Shown here in pieces: positions 1-9,387 of a DNA stretch of 64,000 bases. Below the pieces are notes generated by a model. That model worked only from the letters and a program-made list of their open reading frames with translations. It did no database searches and was not told the DNA's origin. Positions within the stretch are counted from its first letter, which is position 1; every line of letters starts with the position of its first letter. A program made the position numbers and the translations under genes. Source of the stretch: Alloacidobacterium sp963823845 (lineage in GTDB: Bacteria > Acidobacteriota > Terriglobia > Terriglobales > Acidobacteriaceae); contig CAWGND010000013.1 in assembly GCA_963823845.1 (NCBI GenBank), positions 620,001-684,000 on the forward strand, in the 5' to 3' direction.

Positions 1-1
1 T

Positions 2-501
2 CTGAAGCCCAGCTTATCTTTGTCATTGTCGGGCGGTCCGCAGCATTATGAGGTTTCTCAGTCTCCTTCTCCGGTGTTACGTTCCTGGGCGCCTGCAGGA
101 GCAGTAAGCATGGGTTGGCAAGGGAGCCACACTAGTCTTGCTGCCAGTTACTTGCATGTCGTCTCCGCTGGAGGGGGCCTAATTGGAGCCTTCGATTCGG
201 ATAGTGCAAATGTATCTGCTCGCTGGCAACTGGCGCGTACCTGGACGGTAGGATCTACAGCCAGCTACGCGATCACCAAGAATGCGAGTTCGTCCATAGC
301 ACAGTCGAATCCAGGAGGGCACATGGTTTCCGGAACTGTCATGGCCCAGCACCCAATCAGTGAGCACTTCAATCATGGGATTTGGATATACGCGCTTACA
401 TCAGAGTTACAGCGAGAATCGCGGTCATATCCAATGCTCCTGATACAAATCGCGAGTACATCTCCATCTCCTATCAGTTCGCAAGACCATTGGGAAGATA
501 A
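2..501 (+). CDS. Outer-membrane beta-barrel protein, C-terminal part (partial, frameshifted)
   Basis: The gene enters from the left edge, so its N-terminus is missing. Frame 2 encodes alternating polar/aromatic strands (VSMGWQGSHTSLAASY, SARWQLARTWTVGSTASY) to about base 370. The sense then moves to frame 3 (MGFGYTRLHQSY, about 375-410) and to frame 1, ending in ISISYQFARPLGR and a TAA at 499-501. That ending looks like a closing barrel strand. Two single-base slips are therefore needed to read the gene. The next start lies 2 nt after the stop, which suggests one transcript. In exosortase-type EPS loci an outer-membrane protein often sits beside the chain-length determinant and ATPase, so a role in polymer export is inferred from context. 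An unrelated porin-like barrel cannot be excluded. Confidence 0.6.
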
Positions 502-503
502 CG

Positions 504-2113
504 ATGCCAGAAGTCATCGAAGAACAAAAGTCCGGGCCGTTCGATATCCAGTACTGCCTGGATGTGGTTCGCCGCCGCCACATCCATTTCCTGATACCGC
601 TGTTTCTTGGATGGATCATGGTCTGGTCCGCCAGCTGGCTTCTGCCCGTAAGCTATAAGTCGGGCACGCTGATCCTGGTGGAACAGCCCACAATGCCGAA
701 AGACTACGTCACACCTAATGTCAGCGACGATTTACAAGCGCGCCTGCAAAGTATCACTCAGCAAATTCTCAGCCGCACGCGCCTTCTGCTCATCATTGAC
801 CGGTTGAACCTTTATAGCGGGGGCCGTGAGCCCATGACGCCAGAAGAGAAAGTCGGGCGCATGCGCAAAGACATCACTATTGAACTCGTACGCGACGCAA
901 CCGGAGCCCAGATCACCGCATTCAATATCTACTATTCAGCGAGCGATCCCCATGTCGCCCAGCTGGTTACCGGCGAACTGAGCAAACTATTCATTAACGC
1001 GAATCTGGAGGTGCGTCAGCAGCAATCCGAAGGTACCACCAATTTTCTTGAGAACCAATTGGAGACTGCGCGCGCAAGCCTCGCCGAGCAGGAAGCTAAG
1101 ATTCGAGAGTTTAAAGGAGAGCACATAGGAGAATTGCCTACCCAGCAGGCGAGTAATCTCCAAATCCTTAGCGGGCTGCAATCGCAGTTGGTGAATGAGC
1201 AGGATGCACTTAACACTGCACAACAGCAAAAGATCTATCTACAGACACTAATCAATCAATATCGAACACTCCAGGGAACGACCAGGACGGCAGACGGCAC
1301 TCCGACCCGTTTACCAGCGATTGACCAGCAACTCGATAAACTAAAAGCTCAACTTGCAGACCTTAGCTCTCGCTACACCGATAGTTATCCGGATATTCGG
1401 AACTTGAAGGGCCAGATTGCCAAGACAGAAAAGATGAGAGACGCACTCATTGCTGACTTGAAGAACAACGGTAATGTTAGTACCAGCCTGATGTCAGCGC
1501 GACTCCGCGGGATGCGGTCGATATCTCTCAAAATTCGCCTATTCTGCAACTGCAGGGCCAGCTTCAACCAAACCAGTATGAAATCAAGAATCGTGAGCAA
1601 GCGGTTGCCGACTTAAAGGCCAAAATCAGCGACTATCAGGTTCGCTTGAACCAGGAACCGGTAACCGAGCAGCAGATGGCAGATCTGACCCGTGGCTACG
1701 ACCAATCCAAAGCGAATTACGACGAACTGTTAAAAAAGAAAAACGATTCAGCGATGGCAACTAGCATGGAACTTCTTCAACAAGGCGAGCGTTTTAGTGT
1801 CCTTGATCCTCCCAGTTTGCCAGTGAAACCAGATTTTCCCAATCGCCTCAAGTTCTGTGGAATGGCGATAGGACTCGGTTTGGCACTGGGTGTTCTGGTG
1901 GCGGGCGGCCTCGAATTCATGGATGATCGCCTGCACAGTGAAAAAGAGATTAAAAGTCTGCTGCCGATGGTGGTGATCTCTGAGATCCCGGAGATTGTGA
2001 GGCCGTCGGATGTGCGAAACAGTAAGGGGAGGATATTGCTGGGATGGGGAATGGCTGTCGCTATAGTTGCAGTAATCCTGGCTGGTTCCGCATTCAACTA
2101 TATACACAGTTAA
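504..2113 (+). CDS. Polysaccharide chain-length determinant (Wzz/GumC type), frameshifted
   Basis: Inner-membrane co-polymerase that sets EPS chain length and couples to the tyrosine kinase downstream. An N-terminal membrane segment lies at residues ~29-49 (FLIPLFLGWIMVW). It is followed by a long periplasmic region rich in Gln/Glu/Lys heptads (residues ~165-330), as expected for the coiled-coil arm. The C-terminus has two hydrophobic segments (about 1855-1915 and 2035-2100). The first frame runs to 1616, but its sense is lost near 1495-1502 (after NVSTSLMSA). It resumes in another frame as TPRDAVDISQNSP, QLQGQLQPNQYEIKN and KISDYQVRL, and ends at 2113. Read as one protein it is about 536 residues, close to the PEP-CTERM-locus subfamily of chain-length proteins. 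One base gained or lost explains the break. Confidence 0.88.
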
Positions 2114-2126
2114 GTTCAACTGCTCA

Positions 2127-3077
2127 ATGTACAAAGCCTTCTTCAATCTGACACGCAATCCGTTCGAGCTTACACCCGATCCTGCCTTTCTCTTTTCGAC
2201 CAAGCGGCATAATGAGGCGCTGGCAGCCCTCTACTATGGTGTTCGGCGGCACAAAGGGTTTGTTGTGGTCACGGGAGAGGTCGGCACTGGGAAGACTTTA
2301 GTTCTTCGATGCCTGCTTCAACTACTGAAACAGAGCACAGACGTTGCATACGCATATCTCTTTAACAGCCTGCTTTCTCCGGCAGAGTTTCTGCAGTATA
2401 TTCTCGCGGACTTCGGACTGCCCGCATCTGGCAAGAACAAAGCCGAGTTGCTATTTGACCTGAGTCAGTTCCTAATCTCGCGAGGATCGAAAAAACTGAC
2501 TACGGTACTGATTGTGGATGAAGCCCACCATCTGGCCGCAGAAATACTTGAAGAAGTCCGCCTTCTAACAAACCTGGAAACGGCCAATGACAAATTGCTG
2601 CAAATCGTACTGGTTGGCCAGCCCGAACTAGATGAAAAACTGGACTCTATCGGACTCAGACAGCTTAAACAGAGAATTGCACTTCGTGCCCGGCTCGATC
2701 CGTTAGATGTAAATGAGACAAAAGGTTACATCGAAAGACGCATGCAGGTCGCGGGATCAAGCTACGAGGTGAACACATTGTTCCCTGCGCAAACAATTGC
2801 GGCGGTATCTCATTATTCGCGTGGCTTTCCCCGCCTGATCAATACAATTTGTGAGAACGCCCTCATTACTGCTTATGCAAGGCAGATGAGAAGCGTAAGC
2901 CCCGAGATTATCGAGAGTGTAGCGAAGGAGCTACGACTGGATATGGCTCATCAGTCCGATGCAGAGAGCATTGATGGCCACAACGAGATGGATATCCAGC
3001 GAGCCACAAATGCGCTCCTCGATCTATATTCCGCAACCGAATCAGATTTGGGAACACATACGAAGTTATTCAAGTGA
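2127..3077 (+). CDS. ExeA/GspA-like AAA ATPase of exosortase-type EPS locus
   Basis: Cytoplasmic P-loop ATPase of 316 residues. Walker A is GEVGTGKT at residues 50-57 and Walker B is LIVDEAHHL at 127-135. The opening MYKAFFNLTRNPFELTPDP is characteristic of the ExeA/GspA-like ATPases found beside PEP-CTERM/exosortase EPS genes. It lies between the chain-length determinant (13 nt upstream) and the tyrosine kinase (6 nt downstream), the usual gene order, so an assembly or regulatory role in polymer export is inferred. The reading frame is intact. The peptidoglycan-binding C-terminal domain of true ExeA is absent, since the length is fully used by the AAA and lid regions. Confidence 0.9.
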   Translation: MYKAFFNLTRNPFELTPDPAFLFSTKRHNEALAALYYGVRRHKGFVVVTGEVGTGKTLVLRCLLQLLKQSTDVAYAYLFNSLLSPAEFLQYILADFGLPASGKNKAELLFDLSQFLISRGSKKLTTVLIVDEAHHLAAEILEEVRLLTNLETANDKLLQIVLVGQPELDEKLDSIGLRQLKQRIALRARLDPLDVNETKGYIERRMQVAGSSYEVNTLFPAQTIAAVSHYSRGFPRLINTICENALITAYARQMRSVSPEIIESVAKELRLDMAHQSDAESIDGHNEMDIQRATNALLDLYSATESDLGTHTKLFK

Positions 3078-3083
3078 GCGAAA

Positions 3084-4097
3084 ATGAGCCTTATATTTGA
3101 CGCGTTACAAAGATCGGAAGGCGAACGCTCAGGGGTTGACCTGGCAGAAATGCCTACAATCACTGATCTGTTGCAGCGTGTCGAACGCCAAGCAGTCTCG
3201 GAATGGGAAACGACGGCACGGCACGAACCGCCTGACGTGAGGGAAAGCACAGAGCGCGACATATCATCTCCCCTGCAGACGGTGCCGGCAATTACAACGG
3301 CAGCGGAATCTCCTGTGGCAGCTAATTCTTCGCTCAATGATGATCGCTCGGATATCTTCGCCCAATTCCAGTCGATACAGGTCTCGGTTCTTTCTCAGGA
3401 TCAACTGGTTTGCCTCACAGACAGCGAGAGTCTGGCGGCGGAAAAGTTCCGTTTTCTAGGGGTGCGATTGCGGCATCTCCGGCGGGAACGGCCCCTTAAG
3501 AAGGTCCTGATTACGAGCACAATTCCTCGCGAGGGCAAGAGTACGGTGGCTGCTAACCTGGCTTGCACTCTCGCCAGAAAAAAACAGCAGAGGACATTGC
3601 TGCTGGAGGGAGACGTGCGGCGACCCTCTTTATCGAACCTGTTTGGGTTGAAGAGGTTGCCGGGAATCTGTGAATGGCTGCAAGGCGAGCACAACCTGAT
3701 AACGAATATCTACCACCTAGAAGGTCCAAACCTCTGGATATTGCCAGCAGGCAGTGCTTCGGGCAATCCTCTGGAACTCCTGCAATCAGGAAGATTGTCT
3801 GCACTGATGGATCAGCTGGCCACGTTATTTGATTGGGTCATCATCGATTCCCCTCCTGTGCTGCCTCTGGCCGACACGAGTGTCTGGTCGCGGTTGGCGG
3901 ACGGGATTCTTCTGGTTGCACGTCAGGGAACCACCGAGAAGCGCCAACTACAGAGGGGACTCGAAGCCCTCGATCCGAAAAAGCTGATTGGTGCATTGTT
4001 GAACTGTTCTCAAAGCTCAGCCTTGAGCGACCATTACTACTATAACCGTCCGTCTACTGCTGCTACTTTAGGGACTTACAATCAAACTGAAAAGTAG
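3084..4097 (+). CDS. CpsD/CapB-type BY-kinase (EPS tyrosine kinase)
   Basis: Bacterial tyrosine autokinase of 337 residues that partners the chain-length determinant. It shows a Walker A loop (STIPREGKST, residues 145-154), Walker A' (TLLLEGDVRRP, 171-181) and Walker B (DWVIIDSPP, 250-258). The C-terminal tail carries a tyrosine group (DHYYYNRP, Tyr 318-320, and Tyr 332), the normal autophosphorylation cluster. Residues 1-14 (MSLIFDALQRSEGE) are separated from the kinase by about 100 low-complexity residues. This short N-terminal motif resembles the one at the start of GspB-like and other exosortase-locus proteins. No membrane segment is present, so the membrane activator must be the separate chain-length protein. 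The start lies 6 nt after the ATPase stop. Confidence 0.9.
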   Translation: MSLIFDALQRSEGERSGVDLAEMPTITDLLQRVERQAVSEWETTARHEPPDVRESTERDISSPLQTVPAITTAAESPVAANSSLNDDRSDIFAQFQSIQVSVLSQDQLVCLTDSESLAAEKFRFLGVRLRHLRRERPLKKVLITSTIPREGKSTVAANLACTLARKKQQRTLLLEGDVRRPSLSNLFGLKRLPGICEWLQGEHNLITNIYHLEGPNLWILPAGSASGNPLELLQSGRLSALMDQLATLFDWVIIDSPPVLPLADTSVWSRLADGILLVARQGTTEKRQLQRGLEALDPKKLIGALLNCSQSSALSDHYYYNRPSTAATLGTYNQTEK

Positions 4098-4325
4098 ATG
4101 GTCAACATCCTTCCTTGAAGAAAACGTACAAATCCCAGTCGCCACAAAAGGTATTGTGTTATATCACCGTTTCATCAAGGCAGTCGAACGAGAATTGTTG
4201 GTCACATGCCAACTGACATAGGCATTGATCAGCAACTTGTATTTTCCCCCTACTTCTTTTGCAGTCTCAAGGCCTTTGGAGTGCCGTCGGGTCCTAGTCA
4301 TTTACATATTACCGAGGCGAATGAG

Positions 4326-4332
4326 AAGGAGG
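4326..4332 (+). promoter_or_regulatory. Strong ribosome binding site for the sugar transferase
   Basis: AAGGAGG lies 4 nt before a GTG at 4337. It fixes the GTG as the start of the sugar transferase gene, even though an ATG exists nearby in another frame (4347). The 239-nt gap upstream (4098-4336) shows no gene or clear promoter. Confidence 0.75.
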
Positions 4333-4336
4333 TCCA

Positions 4337-5479
4337 GTGACCTTACTTGACTCGATTGACGAAGCAACTGCACGTTCGTTGCTTTCCGGCTCGACCGGCG
4401 AGCGTAACGCCCTTTGCGAAGAGGCCTTTCTACGAATGCTCGTCACTGAGCGCAAGAGAACGGAGCGTTCCGGGAAACCATTTCTGCTCATGCTGTTGGA
4501 GGCAGGAAATCATCACGGCTCGGAAAAGAATGGAAAAGCTCTTGACGGCATGTTGTCAGCCCTGCTGTCCATGACGAGGGAGACTGACGTTATCGGCTGG
4601 TACAAAGACCGGATCACAATTGGTGCGGTGTTTACAGGGCTCGTGATTGATGACAAGAACTCAATCCTGAGCGCAATCATGACCAGAGTGAGTACCACGC
4701 TCCGAGACAGGTTGACTTTCGAGCAATTCAATCAAGTCAGCATCTCGTTCCACTTCTTTCCCGACGATTGGGATCACGATGGTTCTGGGCGTCCGAGCGA
4801 TGCGGCCTTGTATCCCGACCTGTCGAGCCGTGATGGCATGAAGCGTCCCCTATTAGGCATAAAGCGCGCGATGGATATTGCAGGCAGTGCTTTCGCATTA
4901 GCTATTTGCGCGCCTCTATTCGTGATGATCGCGGCTGCAGTCAAGGCATCATCTAAAGGCCCCGTATTTTTTAGGCAACAACGGGTTGGCCTGCATGGCC
5001 AATGTTTCACATTTCTGAAATTCCGCTCGATGCAGATCGACAATGATCCTACCGCACACAAGGAATATGTGAAGAAATTAATCGCGGGCCAAGCGACGCG
5101 TGAACCGTCAAACGGAAACGGAGACGGCGTATACAAGCTTACGAACGATAAAAGAGTTACGGTGGTGGGCAGGTTCTTGCGGAGAAGTAGCCTGGACGAA
5201 TTGCCTCAGTTTGTGAATGTCCTCAGAGGAGATATGTCGCTCGTCGGCCCCCGCCCTGCAATCCCCTATGAAGTGGCCTCATATCAGACGTGGCACCGTC
5301 GCCGAGTATTGGATGTGAAACCTGGGATTACTGGGCTGTGGCAGGTGAACGGTCGAAACCGGATCAAGTTCGACGAAATGGTTCGGTTGGATCTGCAATA
5401 CGCGAAGTCGTGGTCTCCCTGGCTCGACATCAAGATTCTCATCCGTACTCCCCAAGCGGTCCTGAGGGGCGCTTGTTGA
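4337..5479 (+). CDS. Undecaprenyl-phosphate sugar phosphotransferase with GGDEF-like N-terminal domain
   Basis: Initiating polyprenyl-phosphate hexose-1-phosphate transferase (WcaJ/EpsE class) that starts the repeat unit on undecaprenyl phosphate at the inner membrane. The C-terminal half has the family marks in order: a membrane hairpin (residues ~180-203), FFRQQRVGLHG (211-221), FLKFRSM (226-232), DELPQ (287-291), LVGPRP (302-307) and GITGLWQVNGR (~335-345). The N-terminal ~160 residues are soluble, without the usual four-helix bundle, and resemble a degenerate diguanylate-cyclase fold (FLRMLVTERKRTERSGKPFLLMLLE split by motif, then DRITIGAVF). No intact GGDEF signature is visible, so a sensory or c-di-GMP-related role for this part is a guess. 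GTG start with a strong SD. Confidence 0.88.
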   Translation: MTLLDSIDEATARSLLSGSTGERNALCEEAFLRMLVTERKRTERSGKPFLLMLLEAGNHHGSEKNGKALDGMLSALLSMTRETDVIGWYKDRITIGAVFTGLVIDDKNSILSAIMTRVSTTLRDRLTFEQFNQVSISFHFFPDDWDHDGSGRPSDAALYPDLSSRDGMKRPLLGIKRAMDIAGSAFALAICAPLFVMIAAAVKASSKGPVFFRQQRVGLHGQCFTFLKFRSMQIDNDPTAHKEYVKKLIAGQATREPSNGNGDGVYKLTNDKRVTVVGRFLRRSSLDELPQFVNVLRGDMSLVGPRPAIPYEVASYQTWHRRRVLDVKPGITGLWQVNGRNRIKFDEMVRLDLQYAKSWSPWLDIKILIRTPQAVLRGAC

Positions 5480-5602
5480 GTTCTGTTGCAGCCTATATTT
5501 CGATTTTCAAGCAATACTGCATCCCCCATTGGTTTACAAACTGTCTTTTCTAATCAATCGGTGCTTCAAATTATCAGCAGGCTTAGAAGGCGGTAAGATA
5601 TC

Positions 5603-7105
5603 GTGAATTTCGGTGTAATTGGATACGGCTACTGGGGCCCAAACGTTGTCAGAAATCTGGCGAGTCTGGAGGAATCCCAGGTACTCGCAATCGCGGAGAT
5701 GAGCCCAAATGCGCGGAACCGCGCACAAAAAGCATATCCGGGAATCCATGTAACTCCAGACGCCATGGAGGTGATTTCGTCGCCTAAGATCGACGCCGTC
5801 GCCGTCATAACTCCGGTCTGGACGCACTACGAGCTGGCAAAAGCTGCATTGGAGAACGGCAAGCACGTGTTCGTTGAGAAGCCGTTCACCAGCAATTCGG
5901 CGCAAGGGGAGGAACTAATCAACCTCGCCCATAAAAAGAATCTCAAGATCATGGTGGACTATACCTTCCTGTTCACAGGGGCCGTGAAGAAAATTTCACA
6001 GCTTCTCGATGAGGGAAGCTTGGGCAAGCTTTATTACTATGACTCAACTCGCGTCAATCTCGGCCTTTTCCAGCACGACATCAACGTTCTTTGGGACCTT
6101 GCCCCGCATGATCTCTCCATCATGGACTACCTCATCAAAACAAGCCCTGAGGCAGTCGTTGCGACCGGGCAGAGCCATCTGAACGGCCACGAAGATGTAG
6201 CGTACATGACACTCTATTTTCCCGAGAAGGTCATAGCGCACATCAATGTTAACTGGCTTTCACCAGTGAAGGTTAGAACAACGCTCATCGGCGGAGAGAA
6301 GCGGATGCTGGTCTGGAACGATCTTGAAGCTGACGAAAAAGTAAAGGTGTACGACAAGGGAGTAAACATCACAAACCGCGAAGGAGTCTACGAGCTGCTA
6401 GTGAACTATCGTTCCGGCGATATGTGGGCGCCTCAGCTGGAGCAGGTCGAGGCTCTACGTCAGGAACTTTCCTACTTCGTGGATTGCGTTTCAAGTGGCA
6501 AAAACCCGTTTAACGACGGATGCGCCGGGCTGCGGGTAGTCAAGATGCTGGAGGCCGCCAGCGAATCACTGAGCAAGAAAGGCATCCCTGGTCTATCTAT
6601 GAACTCCTACAACTGCATCACAGACGACGTAAAGCTGGGAAAAAACGTCCGGCTGTCGAAATTTATAAATCTGTATGGGTGCGAGATCGGCGACGAGACA
6701 AAGATCGGCGCATTCGTTGAAATCCAGAAAAATGCCAGCGTCGGCAAATGCTGCAAGATCTCCAGCCACACCTTCATCTGCGAAGGAGTCGTCATTGAGG
6801 ACAACGTCTTCATCGGGCACGGAGTGACGTTCATCAATGACAGCTATCCGCGCGCCACGGCTCTCGACGGGAATTTGCAGACCGAGGCCGACTGGAGAGT
6901 CGAACGCACGGTCATAAAGAAGGGCGCCTCCATCGGCTCAGGCGCCACGATCCTCTCCAACACCAGCATCGGCGAGAACGCAATCGTGGGCGCTGGCAGC
7001 GTCGTCACCAAAGATGTCCCCCCGAACGCCATCGTTGCCGGAAATCCGGCCAAGATTCTGCGTTACATCGAACAGACGGTGGAAGGTCAAAATGTCCATT
7101 TTTAG
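5603..7105 (+). CDS. Fused Gfo/Idh/MocA oxidoreductase (WlbA/WbpB-like) and hexapeptide N-acetyltransferase (WlbB/WbpD-like)
   Basis: Bifunctional sugar-nucleotide enzyme of 500 residues. Residues 1-~330 are an NAD(P)-dependent oxidoreductase with a Rossmann motif (GVIGYGYWGP, 4-13) and the family EKP motif (VEKPFTSNSA, 91-100). Residues ~333-500 are a left-handed beta-helix acyltransferase with hexapeptide repeats (IGDETKIGAFVEI, IGENAIVGAGSVVTKDV). In WlbA/B/C and WbpB/D/E pathways these are separate proteins that oxidise C3 of UDP-GlcNAcA and acetylate the 3-amino group made by the aminotransferase. The aminotransferase follows here with a 14-nt overlap, so the order matches the chemistry. 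GTG start at 5603. UDP-2,3-diacetamido-uronic acid is the likely product, but substrate identity is inferred. Confidence 0.87.
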   Translation: MNFGVIGYGYWGPNVVRNLASLEESQVLAIAEMSPNARNRAQKAYPGIHVTPDAMEVISSPKIDAVAVITPVWTHYELAKAALENGKHVFVEKPFTSNSAQGEELINLAHKKNLKIMVDYTFLFTGAVKKISQLLDEGSLGKLYYYDSTRVNLGLFQHDINVLWDLAPHDLSIMDYLIKTSPEAVVATGQSHLNGHEDVAYMTLYFPEKVIAHINVNWLSPVKVRTTLIGGEKRMLVWNDLEADEKVKVYDKGVNITNREGVYELLVNYRSGDMWAPQLEQVEALRQELSYFVDCVSSGKNPFNDGCAGLRVVKMLEAASESLSKKGIPGLSMNSYNCITDDVKLGKNVRLSKFINLYGCEIGDETKIGAFVEIQKNASVGKCCKISSHTFICEGVVIEDNVFIGHGVTFINDSYPRATALDGNLQTEADWRVERTVIKKGASIGSGATILSNTSIGENAIVGAGSVVTKDVPPNAIVAGNPAKILRYIEQTVEGQNVHF

Positions 7106-8417
7106 CAGCGTTCCAAACAGCATTCCTTTTCTCGACTTGGTTACTCCGCATGTAGAACTCGAGCAAGAACTCACCGGCGTGTTCCGTCGAGCTCTGCGCA
7201 CGGCTGGCTTCATTGGCGGTCCGATGGTGGAGGAATTTGAGGAGGCGTTTGCAGCCTTCTGTGACGCGAGCCATTCTATTGCAGTCAGCAGTGGCACAGA
7301 TGCTTTGCGCTTCGCCATTATGACTTGTGGAGTCCAACCCGGCGACGTTGTACTGACCGTGCCGCATACATTCATTGCGACAACAGAAGCCATCTCGCAA
7401 GCTGGAGCCATGCCGGAATTCGTCGACATCGACGAGCGTACCTACAACATGTCGGTTGAAAAGCTGCAGCAGTACCTGGAAGAGCAGTGTACGCGAGATA
7501 GATCAGGGAGGCTCATCAGCCACCGAAGTGGACGGCCGGTAACTGCGGTAGTGCCAGTGCATCTCTACGGCCAAATGGCCGACATGGATTCGATCTTGAG
7601 ACTGGCCGAACAGTACGGTCTCACGGTGATTGAGGATGCATGCCAGGCGCACGGCGCCGAATATTTCTCCAAGAAACTCAATCGCTGGATGAAGGCGGGT
7701 TCGATGGGCCGTGCGGCTGCATTCAGCTTCTACCCTGGGAAAAATCTTGGGGCCTGTGGCGAAGCCGGGGCAGTGACCACGAATGATGCCGCTGTTGCCG
7801 ACAAAATCAAGATGCTGCGCGATCACGGCCAGGCGAAGAAATACCACCACGATGTAGAAGGTTACAACGGACGGCTGGACGCGATCCAAGCCGGGCTTCT
7901 GCACGCGAAGCTGGCTCATTTGGCGAAGTGGAACACGCAGCGCCGCGACCGCGCAGCTGAATATAACCGTCTGCTGGCGAACAATGAAGCTTTGACTCTT
8001 CCGTATGAGCCTTCCTGGTCGCGCGCCGTGTATCACCTCTATGTGATTCGCGCCGACGACCGCGACGGGATGATGAACCACCTGAAAGAGGCGGGCATTG
8101 GCACGGGAATTCACTATCCCATTCCTCTTCATTTGCAGAGAGCCTACGTCTCGCTGAACTACTGTCTGGAAGACTTTCCCGTGGCAAGACGAGTCGCTGG
8201 CGAAATCGTCTCCTTGCCAATGTTCCCGCAGCTTACAGCGGACCAGCAAGCTAGGGTAGCCGAGGAGGTTATAGCGTTTACTTCCCGGGCTGCGCGGAAG
8301 CAGGGCGAGAGTAGAGAGAACTCGCTCGGTACCCGCGGCACAAACCGCATAAGATCAGACGTCCCCCCTCTGACGAAGGTTCTGAGCCGCCGATCACGCT
8401 GGCGAAGGTTTGACTAG
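7092..8417 (+). CDS. DegT/DnrJ/EryC1/StrS sugar aminotransferase (WlbC/WbpE-like)
   Basis: PLP-dependent sugar aminotransferase, about 441 residues from the ATG at 7092. That ATG follows GGAAGG and overlaps the end of the previous gene by 14 nt. An upstream extension to 7014 is possible but would run deep into the acetyltransferase. Family motifs include SSGTDALRFA (67-76), the aspartate region VIEDACQAHGAE (179-190) and the Schiff-base lysine in FSFYPGKNLGACGE (Lys 217). The aminotransferase fold ends near residue 405. It is followed by a basic tail of ~35 residues (ending RRSRWRRFD) that is not typical of the family and may result from a frame slip near the end. Partner of the upstream fused oxidoreductase/acetyltransferase in making a 3-amino sugar. 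Confidence 0.88.
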   Translation: MSIFSSVPNSIPFLDLVTPHVELEQELTGVFRRALRTAGFIGGPMVEEFEEAFAAFCDASHSIAVSSGTDALRFAIMTCGVQPGDVVLTVPHTFIATTEAISQAGAMPEFVDIDERTYNMSVEKLQQYLEEQCTRDRSGRLISHRSGRPVTAVVPVHLYGQMADMDSILRLAEQYGLTVIEDACQAHGAEYFSKKLNRWMKAGSMGRAAAFSFYPGKNLGACGEAGAVTTNDAAVADKIKMLRDHGQAKKYHHDVEGYNGRLDAIQAGLLHAKLAHLAKWNTQRRDRAAEYNRLLANNEALTLPYEPSWSRAVYHLYVIRADDRDGMMNHLKEAGIGTGIHYPIPLHLQRAYVSLNYCLEDFPVARRVAGEIVSLPMFPQLTADQQARVAEEVIAFTSRAARKQGESRENSLGTRGTNRIRSDVPPLTKVLSRRSRWRRFD

Positions 8418-8538
8418 AGAATCGCTGTGGTCTAAGCCTGCGGCAGACAGACATCCGATAAATGCGATCAATCATGCAATCATTCCCTCATGATGTTGTT
8501 CCCAACGGCAATTGTTTTCCCGGAGGAGACTCAAAGTC

Positions 8539-9300
8539 GTGAAAGCTAGAACTAGCGTTGTTGTCGCGGGGCTCGGAGAGGTAGGGAAGCCGCTCTTCGA
8601 ACTTATTTCCAAGTACCACAATACAGTTGGGGTGGACATCTCATCTCCTCTCGGAGAAATCGGAGAAGTCGACGTCCTGCATGTGTGCTACCCGTTTCAA
8701 ATCAGGGATTTTGTCGGCGAGACCGCTCGTTATATCGAGTTGTTCAATCCAAAATTAACGGTTGTCAACAGCACCGTTGGGGTTGGAACGACCAGAGCAA
8801 TTGCTGATCGAGCGGGTGTCGCAGTTGTGAACAGCCCGGTACGAGGCAAACACGCACGCATGCTCGAGGAACTCAGCAAGTATACCAAGTTCGTTGGAGC
8901 GATCGAGCCTGCGGCAGGCCGAAAGGCTGCAGAGCATTTCGAGTCCATAGGCCTGAAAACAAAGATTCTGTCTTCTCCGGAGGCGACGGAACTTGCGAAG
9001 CTCACCGAGACAACATACTTCGGCTTGATGATCGCATGGGCGCAGGAACTCGAGAGATACTGCGATCAAGCGGGCGCTGACTATAAAGAGATCGTTTCGT
9101 TCTACGACGAGATAAAATTCTTTCCTTCGGAGAAGTACTTCCCCGGAATCATCGGTGGCCATTGCGTGATGCCTAACATCGAGATTTTGCGCAAGTTTGA
9201 TGATTCCGCGGTCCTAAAAGCAATCGAGGATTCTAATCAAAGAAAGATCCAGCGTGAGGCTGGGAAAGAACTGGCCACGCACGCCAAAGTGGCGGTTTAA
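8539..9300 (+). CDS. Minimal UDP-glucose/GDP-mannose dehydrogenase-like protein
   Basis: A GTG at 8539 preceded by GGAGG (8522-8526) gives 253 residues. A longer TTG start at 8512 is less likely because it begins upstream of the SD. The protein has a Rossmann start (VVVAGLGEVGKP, 7-18), a conserved NSTVGVGTTR segment (77-86), the lysine of the catalytic helix (ATELAKLTETTY, Lys 154) and the catalytic-cysteine motif of UGD/WbpA enzymes (GIIGGHC, Cys 209). The family is normally 400-450 residues. Here the first domain is shortened and the C-terminal UDP-binding domain is absent. Oxidation of a UDP-sugar to a uronic acid would suit the neighbouring WlbA/B/C-like genes. Without the C-terminal domain, activity is uncertain. 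Confidence 0.72.
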   Translation: MKARTSVVVAGLGEVGKPLFELISKYHNTVGVDISSPLGEIGEVDVLHVCYPFQIRDFVGETARYIELFNPKLTVVNSTVGVGTTRAIADRAGVAVVNSPVRGKHARMLEELSKYTKFVGAIEPAAGRKAAEHFESIGLKTKILSSPEATELAKLTETTYFGLMIAWAQELERYCDQAGADYKEIVSFYDEIKFFPSEKYFPGIIGGHCVMPNIEILRKFDDSAVLKAIEDSNQRKIQREAGKELATHAKVAV

Positions 9301-9387
9301 GTCAACATCTGAGGTGGCTCGGGATCTGCAGCCGCCGATGTTTCCCAGAGTCAATCTCAAATCGCTAAGAGGATAAGGGCACTGACC

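Noticed and set aside
7503..8249. - strand open frame of 248 codons
   Set aside because: Shadow of the DegT aminotransferase gene, which has the catalytic Lys and normal length.
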